DNA from: an uncultured Flavobacteriaceae bacterium
GTDB taxonomy: Bacteria; Bacteroidota; Bacteroidia; Flavobacteriales; Flavobacteriaceae
NCBI GenBank assembly: GCA_938092005.1
Contig: CALKOU010000014.1
Coordinates: 1-64,000, forward strand
Direction of reading: 5' to 3'
DNA: 64,000 bases
A program made the position numbers and the translations under genes. Every line of letters begins with the position of its first letter. The stretch's first letter is position 1. This document shows, piece by piece, positions 16,134 to 24,565 of this stretch. The notes beneath the pieces were generated by a model. That model was not told the DNA's origin. It made no database searches and worked only from the letters and a program-made list of their open reading frames with translations.

Positions 16134-16895
16134 ATGAATCGCATTCAATCTGTACTCGAACAAGATCACAAGCTCCTCTCTATTTATTTCACAGCAGGGT
16201 TTCCAAACTTAGATGACACCGTCTCTATTTTGAAACAACTTCAAGATAATGGGGTAGATATGATCGAACTGGGGCTTCCCTTTTCCGATCCACTTGCAGA
16301 CGGACCAACAATTCAAGAAAGCTCAACCCAAGCGTTGCGCAACGGGATGACCACCGACAAGCTTTTTGAGCAGCTTAAAGATGTACGTAAAGAGGTTCAT
16401 GTTCCTTTGGTAGTGATGGGATATTTCAATCCTATGATGCAGTATGGTGTTGAACGGTTTTGCCAACGTTGCCAAGAAGTAGGTATCGATGGACTGATTA
16501 TTCCAGACTTACCTGTTGATGTTTACCACGAGCAATATCAGAAGCTTTTTCAACAATACGGGTTGTTGAATATGTTTTTAATCACACCCCAAACGCCAGA
16601 CGAACGCATTCGCTATATTGATAAGGTTTCAGAAGGCTTTATTTATATGGTAAGTAGTGCGGCTACTACAGGAGCGCAGAGTAGCTTTGGCGACACACAA
16701 GCTGCTTATTTTAAACGTATTGGCGCTATGAATTTAAATGCCAAACTCTTGGTTGGATTTGGTATTAGCAATGCTGAAACCTATCAGGCTGCCACAAATC
16801 ATAGTAAGGGTGCCATTATTGGTTCTGCTTTCATTAAGCACTTGGAAGCCAATGGTGCAAACAGTGTTGCAGATTTTATTTCGCAAATTCGCTAG
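16134..16895 (+). CDS. trpA: Tryptophan synthase alpha chain
   Basis: 253 residues. The catalytic Glu and Asp lie in MIELGLPFSDPLADGPTIQ, the phosphate site in GFGISNAET and IIGSAFIK. It cleaves indole-3-glycerol phosphate to indole, which tunnels to TrpB. Separation from trpB by mscL and a candidate promoter of its own are unusual for subunits needed in 1:1 ratio. Confidence 0.96.
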   Translation: MNRIQSVLEQDHKLLSIYFTAGFPNLDDTVSILKQLQDNGVDMIELGLPFSDPLADGPTIQESSTQALRNGMTTDKLFEQLKDVRKEVHVPLVVMGYFNPMMQYGVERFCQRCQEVGIDGLIIPDLPVDVYHEQYQKLFQQYGLLNMFLITPQTPDERIRYIDKVSEGFIYMVSSAATTGAQSSFGDTQAAYFKRIGAMNLNAKLLVGFGISNAETYQAATNHSKGAIIGSAFIKHLEANGANSVADFISQIR

Positions 16896-17004
16896 CTATA
16901 TTTCTTAATATTTTAAACCAAAAAAGCCTGAGTATATTTACATTTTAAATGCTTTGGGTGTACTTTTTCGCACAACTTAATTTAAACCCACAAACACTAT
17001 TTTT

Positions 17005-18018
17005 ATGAGCCACTATTTGTTCTTCTTATACATAACTCTTTTCGTTTCCGCAACAGCTGTCGCACAAGACCAGCAAAATTGGAGTGCTGCACGCCCAGAT
17101 GGTCATGCACCCATTAGTGTCATGGGAGATCACACGCATCACAAAGGGGAAGTCATGTTTTCTTACAAATACATGCCCATGTGGATGAAAGGCAGCCTTC
17201 AAGATAGCGATGCTATCGCTGAAAGTGCCATTTTTCAAAACTATATGGCCGCACCACAAGACATGCAAATGAACATGCACATGCTGGGCTCCATGTTTGC
17301 TCCATCAGAAAACGTTACGCTTGTGGCAATGGTCAATTATATTTCAAATACCATGGCGCTAAAGACAAAAATGGGCATGGGTTTCACAACCCAATCAAAA
17401 GGGTTTGGAGATCTTACACTAGCTGCACTTGTTAATATGTTCAAGCTACCTCATCAATCCATACACGCTATTGCAGGCGTCTCGATTCCAACTGGAGATA
17501 TTGACCAGCGTGGCAATACTCCCATGATGAACAATGCACAACTTGCCTATCCCATGCAGCTTGGAAGCGGAACTTTAGATCCTATTTTAGGCATTACATA
17601 CCTCGGACAAAAAGCTTATTATTCTTGGGGCGTCCAAACAAAAAACACTTTCAGGATTTATGAAAATAGTGAAAAGTATCGATTAGGGAATCAATTTTCA
17701 ATGGTAGGATGGGGTGCCATTAAAGCATCTGACTACATAAGTTTTTCTGGAAGTCTTCGCTACACCAACACACAATCCATTATAGGAAAGGATGCTGATC
17801 TTAACCCTATGCTGATGCCGCTTTTTAACACGGTTAACAGCGGTAGAGAGCAAATAGATGCTGGAGTTGGCATAAACTTCTATATTCCCAAAGGGGTATG
17901 GAAGAATCTTAGGTTAGCAACAGAGCTACTCCTACCAGTTTTACAACAAGTGGATGGTGTTCAAATGAAAAACACTTCAATGGCTACATTTGGCATACAA
18001 TATGCGCTTCATCATTAA
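17005..18018 (+). CDS. Met/His-rich outer-membrane beta-barrel protein, transporter-like
   Basis: 337 residues with a signal peptide ending in TAVAQ and an amphipathic beta-strand pattern typical of an outer-membrane barrel. It is distinctive for its His/Met clusters: HAPISVMGDHTHHKGEVMF, then YMPMWMKG, then DMQMNMHMLGSM. Conserved proteins with this HAPIGVMGDH-type start exist in several phyla and are usually labelled only as transporters. The Met/His clusters suggest contact with copper or silver ions, which is my inference. It is monocistronic, 109 nt after trpA, and precedes THX. Confidence 0.72.
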   Translation: MSHYLFFLYITLFVSATAVAQDQQNWSAARPDGHAPISVMGDHTHHKGEVMFSYKYMPMWMKGSLQDSDAIAESAIFQNYMAAPQDMQMNMHMLGSMFAPSENVTLVAMVNYISNTMALKTKMGMGFTTQSKGFGDLTLAALVNMFKLPHQSIHAIAGVSIPTGDIDQRGNTPMMNNAQLAYPMQLGSGTLDPILGITYLGQKAYYSWGVQTKNTFRIYENSEKYRLGNQFSMVGWGAIKASDYISFSGSLRYTNTQSIIGKDADLNPMLMPLFNTVNSGREQIDAGVGINFYIPKGVWKNLRLATELLLPVLQQVDGVQMKNTSMATFGIQYALHH

Positions 18019-18046
18019 GAGCACTTTGTATTTGATCTTAAATGTG

Positions 18047-18132
18047 TATCTTTAAAACGCAAACAGTCCCCAAATCTGTTCTACTACCAGGGCCTACATA
18101 TGTACGTTTCTGTTTTCTGACACATTTTGGGG
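18047..18132 (+). promoter_or_regulatory. Promoter-like box and structured 5' leader of THX
   Basis: TATCTTTA (18047-18054) is one base off the -7 consensus. About 14 nt later CCCCAAA (18068-18074) pairs with TTTGGGG (18126-18132). An adjoining AG/CT pair outside the stem is separated by one bulged T. The loop contains a 10-bp palindrome TACATATGTA (18095-18104). The helix ends 15 nt before the THX ATG, so the leader could control its translation. Confidence 0.45.
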
Positions 18133-18147
18133 CTTAATAACGAAACT

Positions 18148-18264
18148 ATGGGTAAAGGAGATAAAAAAACACGTCGTGGGAAAATTGTAAATAAAACCTT
18201 TGGCGTGAGAAGGCCACGAAAAAAAAGCAAGCAAAATACTAGCGTACAAAAACAGGCGAAGTAA
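18148..18264 (+). CDS. 30S ribosomal protein THX
   Basis: 38 residues, MGKGDKKTRRGKIVNKTFG then VRRPRKKSKQ and a short basic tail. The start MGKGDKKTRRGKI is the hallmark of bTHX, a very small basic protein that fills a cavity at the top of the 30S head and is common in Bacteroidota. It is too short for routine gene calling. Its last 26 nt overlap the 3' end of yaaA on the opposite strand. Confidence 0.9.
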   Translation: MGKGDKKTRRGKIVNKTFGVRRPRKKSKQNTSVQKQAK

Positions 18265-19000
18265 CATCGGTCGTTGCAGCTTCGCTATACGCATAACCAT
18301 CAGCAGCAAAAGCGAGAACATCTTTTAGTGAGGCAGCTTTTGTATCTAAAAGGTGCCGTGTCATAAGGCCACGTGCTTTTTTGGCAAAGAATGAAATGAT
18401 TTTAAGTTTTCCGTTTTTGAAATCCTTAAATACTGGATGTATAACAGGAGTTTCTAACGCATTAAAATCAACAGCTGAGGCGTATTCCTTACTTGCTAAA
18501 TTTACCACTAATTCTGCAGCAGTAAGTTCACTTTTTAAATGTGTTGTTATCTTTTCTTTCCAAAACGAATAAAGAGTAGGGTGTCCATTTACTCCAAAGG
18601 ATGTACCCATTTCTAAACGATAAGGCTGCATAAGGTCTAACGGTTTTAACAGTCCGTAAAGTCCCGATAAAATGCGTAAACTGTTTTGTCCTTGCTCCAA
18701 TGCATGCGCGTTAAAGGAATAGGCATCTAAACCCGTATACACATCGCCATTAAAGGCAAACACTGCAGGGCGAGCATTTTCAGTGGTAAAAGGTGTTGTA
18801 AAGTTTTGATTGCGCTCCCAGTTTAAAGCAGCTAATTTTTCAGAGATACCCATAAGCTTTTGAAGATCGGATGGTTTTTGACCTCGCAAGGCTTTATTAA
18901 GCAGCGTTGCCTCATTTAAAAAGGCAGGCCGGGTATTTGCCGTTGTTGGGAGTTTACTAGAATAATCAAGAGACTTCGCAGGAGAAATAAGAATTTTCAT
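18239..19000 (-). CDS. yaaA: Peroxide stress protein YaaA (DUF328)
   Basis: 253 residues beginning MKILISPAKSLDY, the invariant YaaA start. Further signatures are LNWERNQNF, VYTGLDAYSF, LRILSGLYGLLKPLDLMQPYRLEMG and ISFFAKKARGLM. In E. coli YaaA limits free intracellular iron during peroxide stress and has a DNA-binding fold. ATG 18998-19000 is preferred over a TTG one codon upstream. Its 3' end overlaps THX tail-to-tail. Confidence 0.94.
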   Translation of the reverse strand: MKILISPAKSLDYSSKLPTTANTRPAFLNEATLLNKALRGQKPSDLQKLMGISEKLAALNWERNQNFTTPFTTENARPAVFAFNGDVYTGLDAYSFNAHALEQGQNSLRILSGLYGLLKPLDLMQPYRLEMGTSFGVNGHPTLYSFWKEKITTHLKSELTAAELVVNLASKEYASAVDFNALETPVIHPVFKDFKNGKLKIISFFAKKARGLMTRHLLDTKAASLKDVLAFAADGYAYSEAATTDVTSPVFVR

Positions 19001-19076
19001 CAATCAAATTTTGTTAAAAATACAATACTCATCATAAGTTGTCAATGCAATGCCATAAAACAAACTGATACTGCTA

Positions 19077-20102
19077 TCAGGAATTGCCTAAATGTTGGTG
19101 TTGAGCATAGTTGCGCCATTTGGTAATAGCTCCCTCAAAGTCGCTTGGTAATGAAGATTCAAAAGATAATTTTTCAGTTGTTTTAGGATGAACAAAACCT
19201 AAGGTTTGAGCGTGGAGTGCTTGACGAGGAAGCTGTTTAAAGGAATTATCAACAAACTGCTTGTATTTTGTAAATGTGGTTCCCTTTAAAATTTTATCCC
19301 CTCCATACCTAGCGTCATTAAACAAGGTATGACCAATATGCTTCATGTGTGCTCGAATCTGATGCGTACGCCCTGTTTCCAAGACACACTTTATCAACGT
19401 TACATAACCAAAGCGTTCAACAACTTCATAGTGGGTAACAGCAGCTTTACCCTGATCGGCATCTGGAAAGACAGTCATCAATAACCGATTTTTGGGATCA
19501 CGTCCTAGGTGCCCATCTACCGTTCCTTTTTCATCTGCAACATCGCCCCAAACCAAAGCGAGGTATTGCCGCTCTGAAGTTTTGTCGTGAAACTGTTGCG
19601 CCAAATGTGCCATGGCATGGTCTGTTTTGGCAACTACTAACAATCCCGAAGTATCTTTATCAATGCGATGCACCAATCCCGGACGGTTATTGCTGTTTTT
19701 TGGAAGCTGCCCAAAATGGTATAGCAGACCATTAATAAGGGTTCCGGTGTAATTCCCATGCCCGGGGTGTACTACAATTCCAGCAGGCTTGTTGACCACC
19801 AAAAGTGTTTCATCTTCGTAAACAATATCCAGTGGCATTTCTTCAGCCACTAACAAATCTTCATGTGGTGGATGCGATAACAATACACGTACTACATCAC
19901 CGCCCTTTACGCGATAGTTCGATTTAACAGCACGCTCATTAACTACAATAGAACCAGCGGTTGCTGCTTGCTGTATTTTGTTTCGGGTCGCATTTTCAAT
20001 GCGGTTCATCAAAAATTTATCTACACGCAAAGGCTCTTGGCCCGTGTCAGCAGTAAATGCATAGTGCTCGTGGAGCGCATCGTTAATATTGTCGTTTTCC
20101 AT
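19077..20102 (-). CDS. RluA-family 23S rRNA pseudouridine synthase (RluD-like)
   Basis: 341 residues. An N-terminal S4 RNA-binding domain (about residues 25-85) is followed by the RluA catalytic domain with LVHRIDKDTSGLLVVAK, which contains the catalytic Asp, and TGRTHQIRAHM. Two-domain length and S4 presence fit RluD, which modifies helix 69 of 23S rRNA, though RluC cannot be excluded. It is downstream of the PASTA gene with a 2-nt gap, so the two form an operon. Confidence 0.93.
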   Translation of the reverse strand: MENDNINDALHEHYAFTADTGQEPLRVDKFLMNRIENATRNKIQQAATAGSIVVNERAVKSNYRVKGGDVVRVLLSHPPHEDLLVAEEMPLDIVYEDETLLVVNKPAGIVVHPGHGNYTGTLINGLLYHFGQLPKNSNNRPGLVHRIDKDTSGLLVVAKTDHAMAHLAQQFHDKTSERQYLALVWGDVADEKGTVDGHLGRDPKNRLLMTVFPDADQGKAAVTHYEVVERFGYVTLIKCVLETGRTHQIRAHMKHIGHTLFNDARYGGDKILKGTTFTKYKQFVDNSFKQLPRQALHAQTLGFVHPKTTEKLSFESSLPSDFEGAITKWRNYAQHQHLGNS

Positions 20103-20104
20103 AA

Positions 20105-20668
20105 TTATTTGAAAGGAACTTTGCCATTACCCAAAACCAAATCCACACGCGATGTTTTGGGGAGTTTATCTCCAGGAGCAATAGGTGCATTTTCATAGCG
20201 CAGTTGTAGCACCATGTCTTTTCCAATATTGTTTTGATACATGATTTCGCCTATCTCTAGGCCTACAGCACGAAGGCGAGACTCCGCAGAACGGCGGGTA
20301 ATTTGGATAACATCTGGCAGGATGACCTCATTATAATTCGCGGGGTTGAGTGTTAGGTAGATTTTTCGATCCTTTTTAACCAAATCTCCTGCCAAAGGGG
20401 TTTGTTCAATCACTGCAAAAGGAAGGTAGTCTGGATTAAAACGTGCTGAATCAATAACCTCATAATTGAGATCCTGATCTTGTAACAACTGCTGGGCATC
20501 TGCTATGGTCATGGTATTGAGGTTGGGAACTTCAATAAAGTTCCCTTGACGGGTGTGCCAGTTTAACCCATAGAATGTCAATGTCAAGAGTCCGGCTACA
20601 GCTAAAAGCACCAAAAACAGTTGCCAAAAAAAGGTTCTACTAAACAAAAAACGAAAGAAGTGAAGCAT
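20105..20668 (-). CDS. Membrane-anchored PASTA-domain protein
   Basis: 187 residues from ATG 20668 (MLHFFRFLFSRTFFWQLFLV). One N-terminal membrane helix (about residues 12-35) is followed by two or three PASTA units (VPNLNTMTIADAQQLL, then VIEQTPLAGDLV, and LPDVIQITRRSAESRLR). PASTA domains bind peptidoglycan fragments or act as spacers in kinases and PBPs. Here no kinase or transpeptidase domain is attached. It sits next to ddl, suggesting a cell-wall link. The frame is open further upstream (to 20749), but that would run into ddl. Confidence 0.85.
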   Translation of the reverse strand: MLHFFRFLFSRTFFWQLFLVLLAVAGLLTLTFYGLNWHTRQGNFIEVPNLNTMTIADAQQLLQDQDLNYEVIDSARFNPDYLPFAVIEQTPLAGDLVKKDRKIYLTLNPANYNEVILPDVIQITRRSAESRLRAVGLEIGEIMYQNNIGKDMVLQLRYENAPIAPGDKLPKTSRVDLVLGNGKVPFK

Positions 20669-20709
20669 CTTGTGATATAATGATGCCCAAAAATAATGAT
20701 ATTTGCGGT

Positions 20710-21684
20710 ATGAAAAAGCACATTGCTGTAGTAATGGGCGGAACAACATCGGAGCATGCTATTTCGCTTAAGAGTGGTCAGGTTGTTATGAAGAATATTC
20801 CTAGTGATATTTTTGATGTAACTGCTGTTATCATTTCATCTGAAAAATGGATTGTAAATCATCTCGGACAAGAAATTGCCCTTGACAAAAATCGCTTTTC
20901 TTATCTATTTAAAGGAAAAGAACATACGTTTGACGCTGTTTTTATTGCCGTTCATGGCGCACCTGGAGAAAATGGTGAGCTTCAACGTCTACTAGAGCGT
21001 ATTAAAATCCCTTACACAGGATGTTCGGCAGAAGTAGCAGCATTGACCTATAACAAATATAAAACACTTGAAAAACTTCAGCCATATGGTATCGCTACAG
21101 CTAAGCGCGTTTTTATAGATAAAAATGCTTCGTGGAGTAGCGACACCCTTATAGATGCAGTTGGCTTGCCGTGTTTTGTAAAAGCCAATAAAGCGGGTAG
21201 CAGCTTTGGCGTGGTTAAAGTCAACAAGGCGACGGATATGGCACCTGCCATAGAAACAGCACTAAAAGAAGATGACGAAGTGCTCGTAGAGGGGTTTCTA
21301 TCAGGTACCGAAGTATCCATTGGTGTTATTGAATATAAAGGAAACGTAATCGTTTTACCCCCTACCGAAATTATTACAAACAGTGACTTTTTTGATTATG
21401 CTGCCAAATACGAAGGAAAATCCGAGGAGATTACGCCTGCAAGACTCTCTCCTATTCAACTGGAAAACCTCAATGCAGCAGCCTTAAATGTATTTCATAC
21501 TCTTGGTGTTCGTGGGTTTAGTCGTAGTGATTTTATCTTCATGGGAGACACTCCTTATTTTTTAGAACTCAACAGCATCCCAGGGCTAACTGAGCAAAGT
21601 TTACTCCCCATGCAAGCCAAGCAAGCAGGTATTGCACTAAGCGATTTGATTGTTGACTTGATTAACAACTGTTTAAAAAAATAA
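20710..21684 (+). CDS. ddl: D-alanine--D-alanine ligase
   Basis: 324 residues from ATG 20710 (MKKHIAVVMGGTTSEHAIS). It is an ATP-grasp ligase with IAVHGAPGENGELQ, CFVKANKAGSSFGVVKV (ATP site) and FLELNSIPGLTEQSLLPMQA (Mg/substrate loop). It makes the D-Ala-D-Ala dipeptide for peptidoglycan. The chosen ATG is preceded by GATATTTG four bases upstream, one base off the -7 consensus, so it may be leaderless. It is divergent from the PASTA gene. Confidence 0.95.
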   Translation: MKKHIAVVMGGTTSEHAISLKSGQVVMKNIPSDIFDVTAVIISSEKWIVNHLGQEIALDKNRFSYLFKGKEHTFDAVFIAVHGAPGENGELQRLLERIKIPYTGCSAEVAALTYNKYKTLEKLQPYGIATAKRVFIDKNASWSSDTLIDAVGLPCFVKANKAGSSFGVVKVNKATDMAPAIETALKEDDEVLVEGFLSGTEVSIGVIEYKGNVIVLPPTEIITNSDFFDYAAKYEGKSEEITPARLSPIQLENLNAAALNVFHTLGVRGFSRSDFIFMGDTPYFLELNSIPGLTEQSLLPMQAKQAGIALSDLIVDLINNCLKK

Positions 21685-21686
21685 AA

Positions 21687-21694
21687 TACCTTTG
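21687..21694 (+). promoter_or_regulatory. -7 box 4 nt before the coaD start
   Basis: TACCTTTG, a perfect TAnnTTTG, then AAGT and the coaD ATG at 21699. This predicts a leaderless coaD mRNA initiated between ddl and coaD. No TTG is found at 19-20 nt. Confidence 0.55.
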
Positions 21695-21698
21695 AAGT

Positions 21699-22154
21699 AT
21701 GAGACGTGCATTATTTCCAGGTTCATTTGATCCTTTTACTGTTGGCCACCTTGATATTGTAGAACGAGGTGTAAAGATCTTTGATGAGATCGTGATCGGC
21801 ATTGGTAAGAACAGTGAAAAGAAATACATGTTTTCATTAGCACAACGATTGTCGTTTATAGATGCTTGTTTTGAAAATCAGCCTCGCGTAACCGTTGCCG
21901 CTTATGATGGATTAACTATTGATTTTTGTCGCAAGATTGAAGCAGATTTTATTTTACGAGGCGTGCGCAATAATGGTGATTTTGAGTTTGAAAAAGCCAT
22001 TGCGCGAACCAATAGACATCTTTCTAAAATTGAAACCGTTTTTCTGTTAACCTCAGCCGAAACATCCTACATAAGCAGTAGTATTGTTCGAGAACTCATT
22101 CGAAATCATGGTGATTACAGCACCTTTATTCCTTCTCAAATAAAGCTTCCATAA
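21699..22154 (+). CDS. coaD: Phosphopantetheine adenylyltransferase
   Basis: 151 residues. It has the nucleotidyltransferase motifs GSFDPFTVGHLDIVERG (T/HxGH) and ISSSIVRELIRNHGD, plus ADFILRGVRNNGDFEFE. It adenylylates 4'-phosphopantetheine, the penultimate CoA step. It is 14 nt after ddl on the same strand. Its last 29 nt overlap the 3' end of the Nudix gene on the opposite strand. Confidence 0.96.
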   Translation: MRRALFPGSFDPFTVGHLDIVERGVKIFDEIVIGIGKNSEKKYMFSLAQRLSFIDACFENQPRVTVAAYDGLTIDFCRKIEADFILRGVRNNGDFEFEKAIARTNRHLSKIETVFLLTSAETSYISSSIVRELIRNHGDYSTFIPSQIKLP

Positions 22155-22746
22155 TCGCTGTTTGTTCAAATAACTGCACAATATTTGGATAGGTTTTTTC
22201 GAGCGCTTTTTCCGTTTTTGATTTTCCTTTCCAAGCAACCTTTGTGATATCTTCCTTAACTTCTGGTATCAACTCTCCATCATAGTTACTGCGCATAAAA
22301 AACCAGTATGTTTCCTTTAACTGATACCGATTGTTTCGCTTAAAAATATGATATGTCATGCCGGCAAGTGTTCCTACCTTTAGGTTTTTAACCCCCGTTT
22401 CTTCAAAAACCTCTCGCTTTGCGGCATCTTTAATTGTTTCGCCTTTGTCTACTTTTCCTTTTGGTAAATCCCATTTTTTCTTTCTATATATAAACAACAG
22501 CTTGCCATTGTTGTGTTGAACTACACCTCCAGCGGCAACGGTAACCGGCACCTTTTTCTGAAACGCAATTATGAGTTTTTTAGGGTTTTTATGTAGCAAA
22601 TAAAGCTTTTTAACTTTCGTGGTGCGGATGATGCGTATTATCTTTTTAAAAGAGGTGGATTTGAGCGGTAGTACTTTTGCTCCAATATCTTTTGGAGGAA
22701 TTGAAGTGAGGATAATCTCCTTTTGATTGACAAAAACTTTATACAT
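22126..22746 (-). CDS. Nudix hydrolase
   Basis: About 206 residues from ATG 22746 (MYKVFVNQKEIILT). A full Nudix box (G-x5-E-x7-REVFEETGV, starting at GKVDKGETIKDAAKRE) follows VAAGGVVQHNNGKLLFIYR. An N-terminal extension of about 70 basic residues precedes the hydrolase domain and is of unknown role. The substrate cannot be read from sequence; nucleoside diphosphate derivatives are typical. An alternative ATG at 22755 overlaps the pyrE start codon on the other strand. The 3' end overlaps coaD by 29 nt. Confidence 0.88.
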   Translation of the reverse strand: MYKVFVNQKEIILTSIPPKDIGAKVLPLKSTSFKKIIRIIRTTKVKKLYLLHKNPKKLIIAFQKKVPVTVAAGGVVQHNNGKLLFIYRKKKWDLPKGKVDKGETIKDAAKREVFEETGVKNLKVGTLAGMTYHIFKRNNRYQLKETYWFFMRSNYDGELIPEVKEDITKVAWKGKSKTEKALEKTYPNIVQLFEQTAIMEALFEKE

Positions 22747-22749
22747 TTG
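22742..22749 (+). promoter_or_regulatory. -7 box 4 nt before the pyrE start
   Basis: TACATTTG followed by CGAC and the pyrE ATG at 22754. The box contains, on the other strand, the ATG of the Nudix gene (22744-22746). A TTG lies 16 nt upstream, shorter than usual. A leaderless pyrE mRNA is predicted. Confidence 0.55.
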
Positions 22750-22753
22750 CGAC

Positions 22754-23398
22754 ATGCCTAAGGAACCCTCCACCTCAAAAAAAGTAGCAGAGCATCTATT
22801 ACAAATTAAAGCAATTAAGCTTGAACCTAAAAATCCATTTACGTGGGCAAGCGGATGGCAATCGCCTATCTATTGTGATAACCGAATAACGCTCTCATAC
22901 CCAGCCATTAGAACGTTTTTAAGCGAAGCCATGGCAAAAGAAATCAGAGCAAAATACCCACAAGCAAAAGCCATTGCTGGGGTTGCAACAGGGGCTATTG
23001 GAATTGGTATGTTGGTAGCAGAAGCACTTAACTTGCCGTTTATGTATGTGCGACCACAACCCAAAAAACACGGAAGACAAAATCAAATTGAAGGTCATTA
23101 TGATGCCACTGCTCCAACAGTAGTAGTAGAAGATCTTATAAGCACAGGAAAAAGTAGTTTACAAGCTGTTGAAGCCCTACGTGCCGCCAATATCAATGTA
23201 TTGGGAATGGTAGCCTTGTTTAGTTATGAATTTGATGTTGCTACTAAAAATATGGAAGCCGCAGCCATTGAACTCACAACTCTTTCGGGTTACGAAGCAC
23301 TTATTGATACAGCAATTGCCACAAACTACATTGCACCCGAACAAGAGGCCTTACTCAAAAAATGGCGCGAAGCACCACAGCTTTGGAAAGCAAAATAA
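22754..23398 (+). CDS. pyrE: Orotate phosphoribosyltransferase
   Basis: 214 residues from ATG 22754. The PRPP-binding motif is in TVVVEDLISTGKSS, preceded by GVATGAIGIGMLVAEAL and RPQPKKHGRQNQIEG (flexible loop with catalytic Lys). It joins orotate to PRPP in UMP synthesis. The frame is open nine codons upstream, but the -7 box at 22742-22749 would then be transcribed sequence, so the later ATG is chosen. It is followed 6 nt later by an SRPBCC gene on the same strand. Confidence 0.95.
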   Translation: MPKEPSTSKKVAEHLLQIKAIKLEPKNPFTWASGWQSPIYCDNRITLSYPAIRTFLSEAMAKEIRAKYPQAKAIAGVATGAIGIGMLVAEALNLPFMYVRPQPKKHGRQNQIEGHYDATAPTVVVEDLISTGKSSLQAVEALRAANINVLGMVALFSYEFDVATKNMEAAAIELTTLSGYEALIDTAIATNYIAPEQEALLKKWREAPQLWKAK

Positions 23399-23404
23399 TA
23401 ACGA

Positions 23405-23791
23405 ATGAAAATAGAAAGTAGTACTGCGTTGGTGACGCAAAACGCAAACGCATTATTTCAAACGCTATCAAAAGCAAGTGCTTACGAGCAGTTAATGCCC
23501 GAGGAAGCAAGTTTCAGGATGACAGACGAAGAACACTTTAGTTTTAAGTTAGGCGGTATGCCCGTTATTCCGCTTAAAATGGTACAAAAAACGCCTCATA
23601 CTAAAATTATACTTGCCGCAGACGGAGGAAACGTTCCCTTTGAACTGCATGTAAACCTAGAGGCATCTGGCGATCAAACAAAAGTTCAGCTTATTTTTGA
23701 AGGAAGCATAAACCCCATGATGCAAATGATGGTCAAAAAACCGCTGACGCAATTCCTAGAAGCCCTCATCACGAACGTACAAAAGCTGTAA
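23405..23791 (+). CDS. SRPBCC (START-like) family protein
   Basis: 128 residues with the helix-grip pattern: N-terminal strand KIESSTALV, amphipathic ALFQTLSKASAYEQLMP, alternating strands, and a long C-terminal helix (MMVKKPLTQFLEALITNVQKL region). SRPBCC proteins enclose hydrophobic ligands; the ligand here is unknown. It likely shares a transcript with pyrE. Its last 23 nt overlap birA on the other strand. Confidence 0.8.
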   Translation: MKIESSTALVTQNANALFQTLSKASAYEQLMPEEASFRMTDEEHFSFKLGGMPVIPLKMVQKTPHTKIILAADGGNVPFELHVNLEASGDQTKVQLIFEGSINPMMQMMVKKPLTQFLEALITNVQKL

Positions 23792-24497
23792 ACGCTATCG
23801 CTTTTTCTTCGTAGGCCACCTCCGAACCGTTTTCGTGCAACAACTTAAGTTTCCCTTCTTCAGTAATGCCTTTGATTGTTGCCGTAAATGATGTTCCGTC
23901 TTTAGAGGTGAACAAACACGTCTTATTAATTTTATATAAAGACTCTAAATAACGCTGGTGGTTTACCTGTTCTGATTGTACAGCTGCCACAATATTTTTT
24001 GTCAAAGACGCAAATAATGTCTCAACTACTATTGTTTGTTTTGTGAGGTTTTTGATGGAAGAAGCAAAGGGCAAATCCGGGAATTTTTCTTGATTAATAT
24101 TTACCCCACAACCCACAACAACGCCTGTCATTTTCTTGCCTCGCATGATGGGTTCGATTAAAACACCCGCTATTTTCTTATTCCCTGACAAAATGTCGTT
24201 TGGCCACTTGATGCATACGTCAGGTATTTTATAGGGCAATAATGTATCTACAAGTGCTAAGCACACTTGTTTGTTTAGGTTAAAAACGGGTTGATGCTTC
24301 GTAGAAATATTCTCTACATAAACAGACCCCGTCAGGTTTAACTTTGGTAACGCGTGCCATTTCGTGCCCATACGACCACGTCCTTGCGTTTGATTTTCTG
24401 TCCAAACGGCTATGGTTTCATGCGCTTTGCTTTGTTGCACCCACTGCTTTAAAAAGCTATTTGTGGAGGCAGTGGCACTAAGTTTGATTGTGAGCAT
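23769..24497 (-). CDS. birA: Biotin--[acetyl-CoA-carboxylase] ligase
   Basis: 242 residues from ATG 24497 (MLTIKLSATASTNSFLKQW). It shows the biotin ligase core: TQGRGRMGTKWHA (biotin/ATP loop), CIKWPNDILSGNKKIAGVL and VVGCGVNINQ, with a short C-terminal beta domain. There is no N-terminal HTH, so it attaches biotin but is not the E. coli-type repressor. A TTG two codons upstream is rejected because it lies inside the -7 box. Confidence 0.93.
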   Translation of the reverse strand: MLTIKLSATASTNSFLKQWVQQSKAHETIAVWTENQTQGRGRMGTKWHALPKLNLTGSVYVENISTKHQPVFNLNKQVCLALVDTLLPYKIPDVCIKWPNDILSGNKKIAGVLIEPIMRGKKMTGVVVGCGVNINQEKFPDLPFASSIKNLTKQTIVVETLFASLTKNIVAAVQSEQVNHQRYLESLYKINKTCLFTSKDGTSFTATIKGITEEGKLKLLHENGSEVAYEEKAIAFTAFVRS

Positions 24498-24500
24498 ATA

Positions 24501-24508
24501 CAAAAGTA
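24501..24508 (-). promoter_or_regulatory. -7 box 3 nt before the birA start
   Basis: The minus strand reads TACTTTTG, then TAT and the birA ATG at 24497. It is a perfect TAnnTTTG match and the shortest box-to-ATG distance seen in this window. The closest TTG (minus strand, 24531-24533) is 22 nt upstream. Confidence 0.58.
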
Positions 24509-24565
24509 TGTGTTTTATGAAGTAATTTTACAAATAACACCTACTTTTACGCAGACAAGTATTGC

